From: Bordetella parapertussis
GTDB taxonomy: Bacteria; Pseudomonadota; Gammaproteobacteria; Burkholderiales; Burkholderiaceae
Assembly (NCBI GenBank): GCA_945901665.1
Contig: CAMDLJ010000026.1
Span: 1 to 14,757 of the forward strand
Direction of reading: 5' to 3'
Length of the DNA: 14,757 bases
Shown: positions 14,475 to 14,757 of the stretch, piece by piece
How the letters are laid out: every line of letters begins with the position of its first letter
How positions within the stretch are numbered: the stretch's first letter is position 1
Notes under the pieces: generated by a model
Database searches by the model: none
What the model was told of the DNA's origin: nothing
The model's input: only the letters and a program-made list of their open reading frames with translations
Made by a program: the position numbers and the translations under genes

Positions 14475-14541
14475 GGTAATGCATGGTTACCTAAGCATCC
14501 AGAAATTCCAACTTGACGAGACAAGGTTCAAAAGCCAGACT
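14475..14541 (+). promoter_or_regulatory. Module C: LysR-type box plus promoter for the second Bug gene
   Basis: A perfect dyad GGTAA-N7-TTACC (14475-14491), 19 bp, then ACTTGAC (14511-14517). The -35 is TTGACG (14513-14518, 5 of 6), followed by 17 bp and CAGACT (14536-14541, only 3 of 6) as -10. A second ACTCGAC occurs at 14539-14545 but without a dyad at the right distance. The predicted start near 14548 leaves a leader of about 100 bases that holds the palindrome at 14587-14603. Confidence 0.65.
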
Positions 14542-14586
14542 CGACATCAAAGGAAAAGTGAGTAGCTTGATCGACTTCCTGATGAA

Positions 14587-14603
14587 TACTCATGAAATGA
14601 GTA
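14587..14603. promoter_or_regulatory. Palindrome TACTCAT-GAA-ATGAGTA in the leader of the second Bug gene
   Basis: Perfect 7-bp arms around a 3-bp centre, 45 bases before the ATG and downstream of the predicted start of module C. This position suits an operator for a repressor, or a small RNA stem. No second copy was found in the window; only a half-site ACTCAT at 981-986 lies in the flavoprotein leader. Confidence 0.45.
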
Positions 14604-14648
14604 GCGCGCAAAGTGCCTGCGTAACACCAAATAAACGGAGACAACTTA

Positions 14649-14757
14649 ATGAAACTCACACGTCGACAGGTTTTATATGCAGGGCTGTTAGCCGCTTCAA
14701 GCTCGGCGACATCCCAGGCAGCTTGGCCTACGGGCCGTCCAATACGAATGATTGTTC
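14649..14757 (+). CDS. Second Bug/TctC-family periplasmic receptor (5' end only)
   Basis: Only the first 36 codons are in the window. They show a signal peptide MKLTRRQVLYAGLLAASSS ending around ATSQA, followed by AWPTGRPIRMIV, the standard start of a mature Bug receptor (compare DRPVKIITPYPPG in the first one). The twin arginines followed by QVL are close to a Tat motif, so export could be by Tat rather than Sec. GGAG lies 8 bases before the ATG. The gene is divergent from the CoA-transferase operon, mirroring the first Bug gene at the other end of the island. The family call rests on a short stretch but the pattern is characteristic. Confidence 0.82.
   Translation, partial: MKLTRRQVLYAGLLAASSSATSQAAWPTGRPIRMIV

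Larger units (their letters stand above)
14327..14648. promoter_or_regulatory. Divergent regulatory region between the CoA-transferase operon and the second Bug gene
   Basis: These 322 bases hold no convincing gene. They contain two outward-facing promoter modules (14358-14424 on the minus strand, 14475-14541 on the plus strand) whose dyads are 50 bp apart, and a separate 17-bp palindrome in the Bug-gene leader at 14587-14603. The arrangement mirrors 630-1046 but has no simple-sequence tract. Confidence 0.75.

Noticed and set aside
14539..14545. Additional ACTCGAC upstream of the second Bug gene
   Set aside because: It has no GGTAA-N7-TTACC dyad at the 19-bp distance; the ACTTGAC at 14511 does, so this copy is treated as chance or as the edge of the -10 region.
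1..14757. CRISPR arrays, tRNA or rRNA genes, insertion sequences, att sites
   Set aside because: No spaced direct repeats, cloverleaf-like segments, transposase motifs or flanking terminal repeats were seen on either strand.

Overview
The window looks like a catabolic island from a Gram-negative betaproteobacterium, most likely a Burkholderiales member (Comamonadaceae or Alcaligenaceae-like). That placement is an inference. It rests on two Bug/TctC-type periplasmic solute receptors, a family greatly expanded in those bacteria, and on a large CoA-thioester degradation gene set with moderate GC. No rRNA, tRNA, CRISPR array, transposase or phage gene was seen.

Layout: (1) the 5' part of a Bug receptor gene on the minus strand (1-629). 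(2) A 417-base divergent regulatory region (630-1046) with an octa/tetranucleotide repeat tract. (3) A plus-strand run of eight tightly spaced genes (1047-10151): KstD-like flavoprotein, thiamine-diphosphate enzyme, DUF35 zinc-ribbon/OB protein, thiolase-like protein, MaoC hydratase, acyl-CoA dehydrogenase, crotonase and aldehyde dehydrogenase. (4) A 28-base convergent junction with a small hairpin. (5) A minus-strand run of four genes (14326 down to 10180): class III CoA-transferase, TIM-barrel isomerase, second aldehyde dehydrogenase and a DUF2889 protein. (6) A second divergent region (14327-14648). (7) The 5' end of a second Bug receptor gene on the plus strand (14649 onward).

The two operons converge, and each starts back to back with a Bug receptor gene. 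A plausible joint role is uptake of an organic acid (Bug receptors, with transporter membrane subunits not in the window), CoA activation (CoA-transferase), dehydrogenation and hydration (KstD-like protein, acyl-CoA dehydrogenase, MaoC), C-C cleavage (thiolase-like/DUF35 pair and ThDP enzyme) and oxidation of released aldehydes (two ALDHs). The ThDP enzyme carries a GHGN segment reminiscent of IolD, and the isomerase is of the IolE/IolI barrel type, so the substrate may be alicyclic. The substrate itself cannot be read from the sequence.

The most striking signal is regulatory. All four transcription units are preceded by the same 67-bp module: a GGTAA-N7-TTACC-like dyad (fits the LysR T-N11-A rule), exactly 19 bp, an ACTCGAC-like -35 region, then a 17-bp spacer to a weak -10. 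This places the dyad centre near -65, the usual LysR-type recognition position. One unlinked LysR-type regulator probably controls the whole island. No regulator gene lies in the window.

Two enzymes lack textbook catalytic residues. The thiolase-like protein lacks both active-site cysteines, and the crotonase lacks both glutamates of enoyl-CoA hydratase. The cluster is therefore unlikely to be a plain beta-oxidation set.
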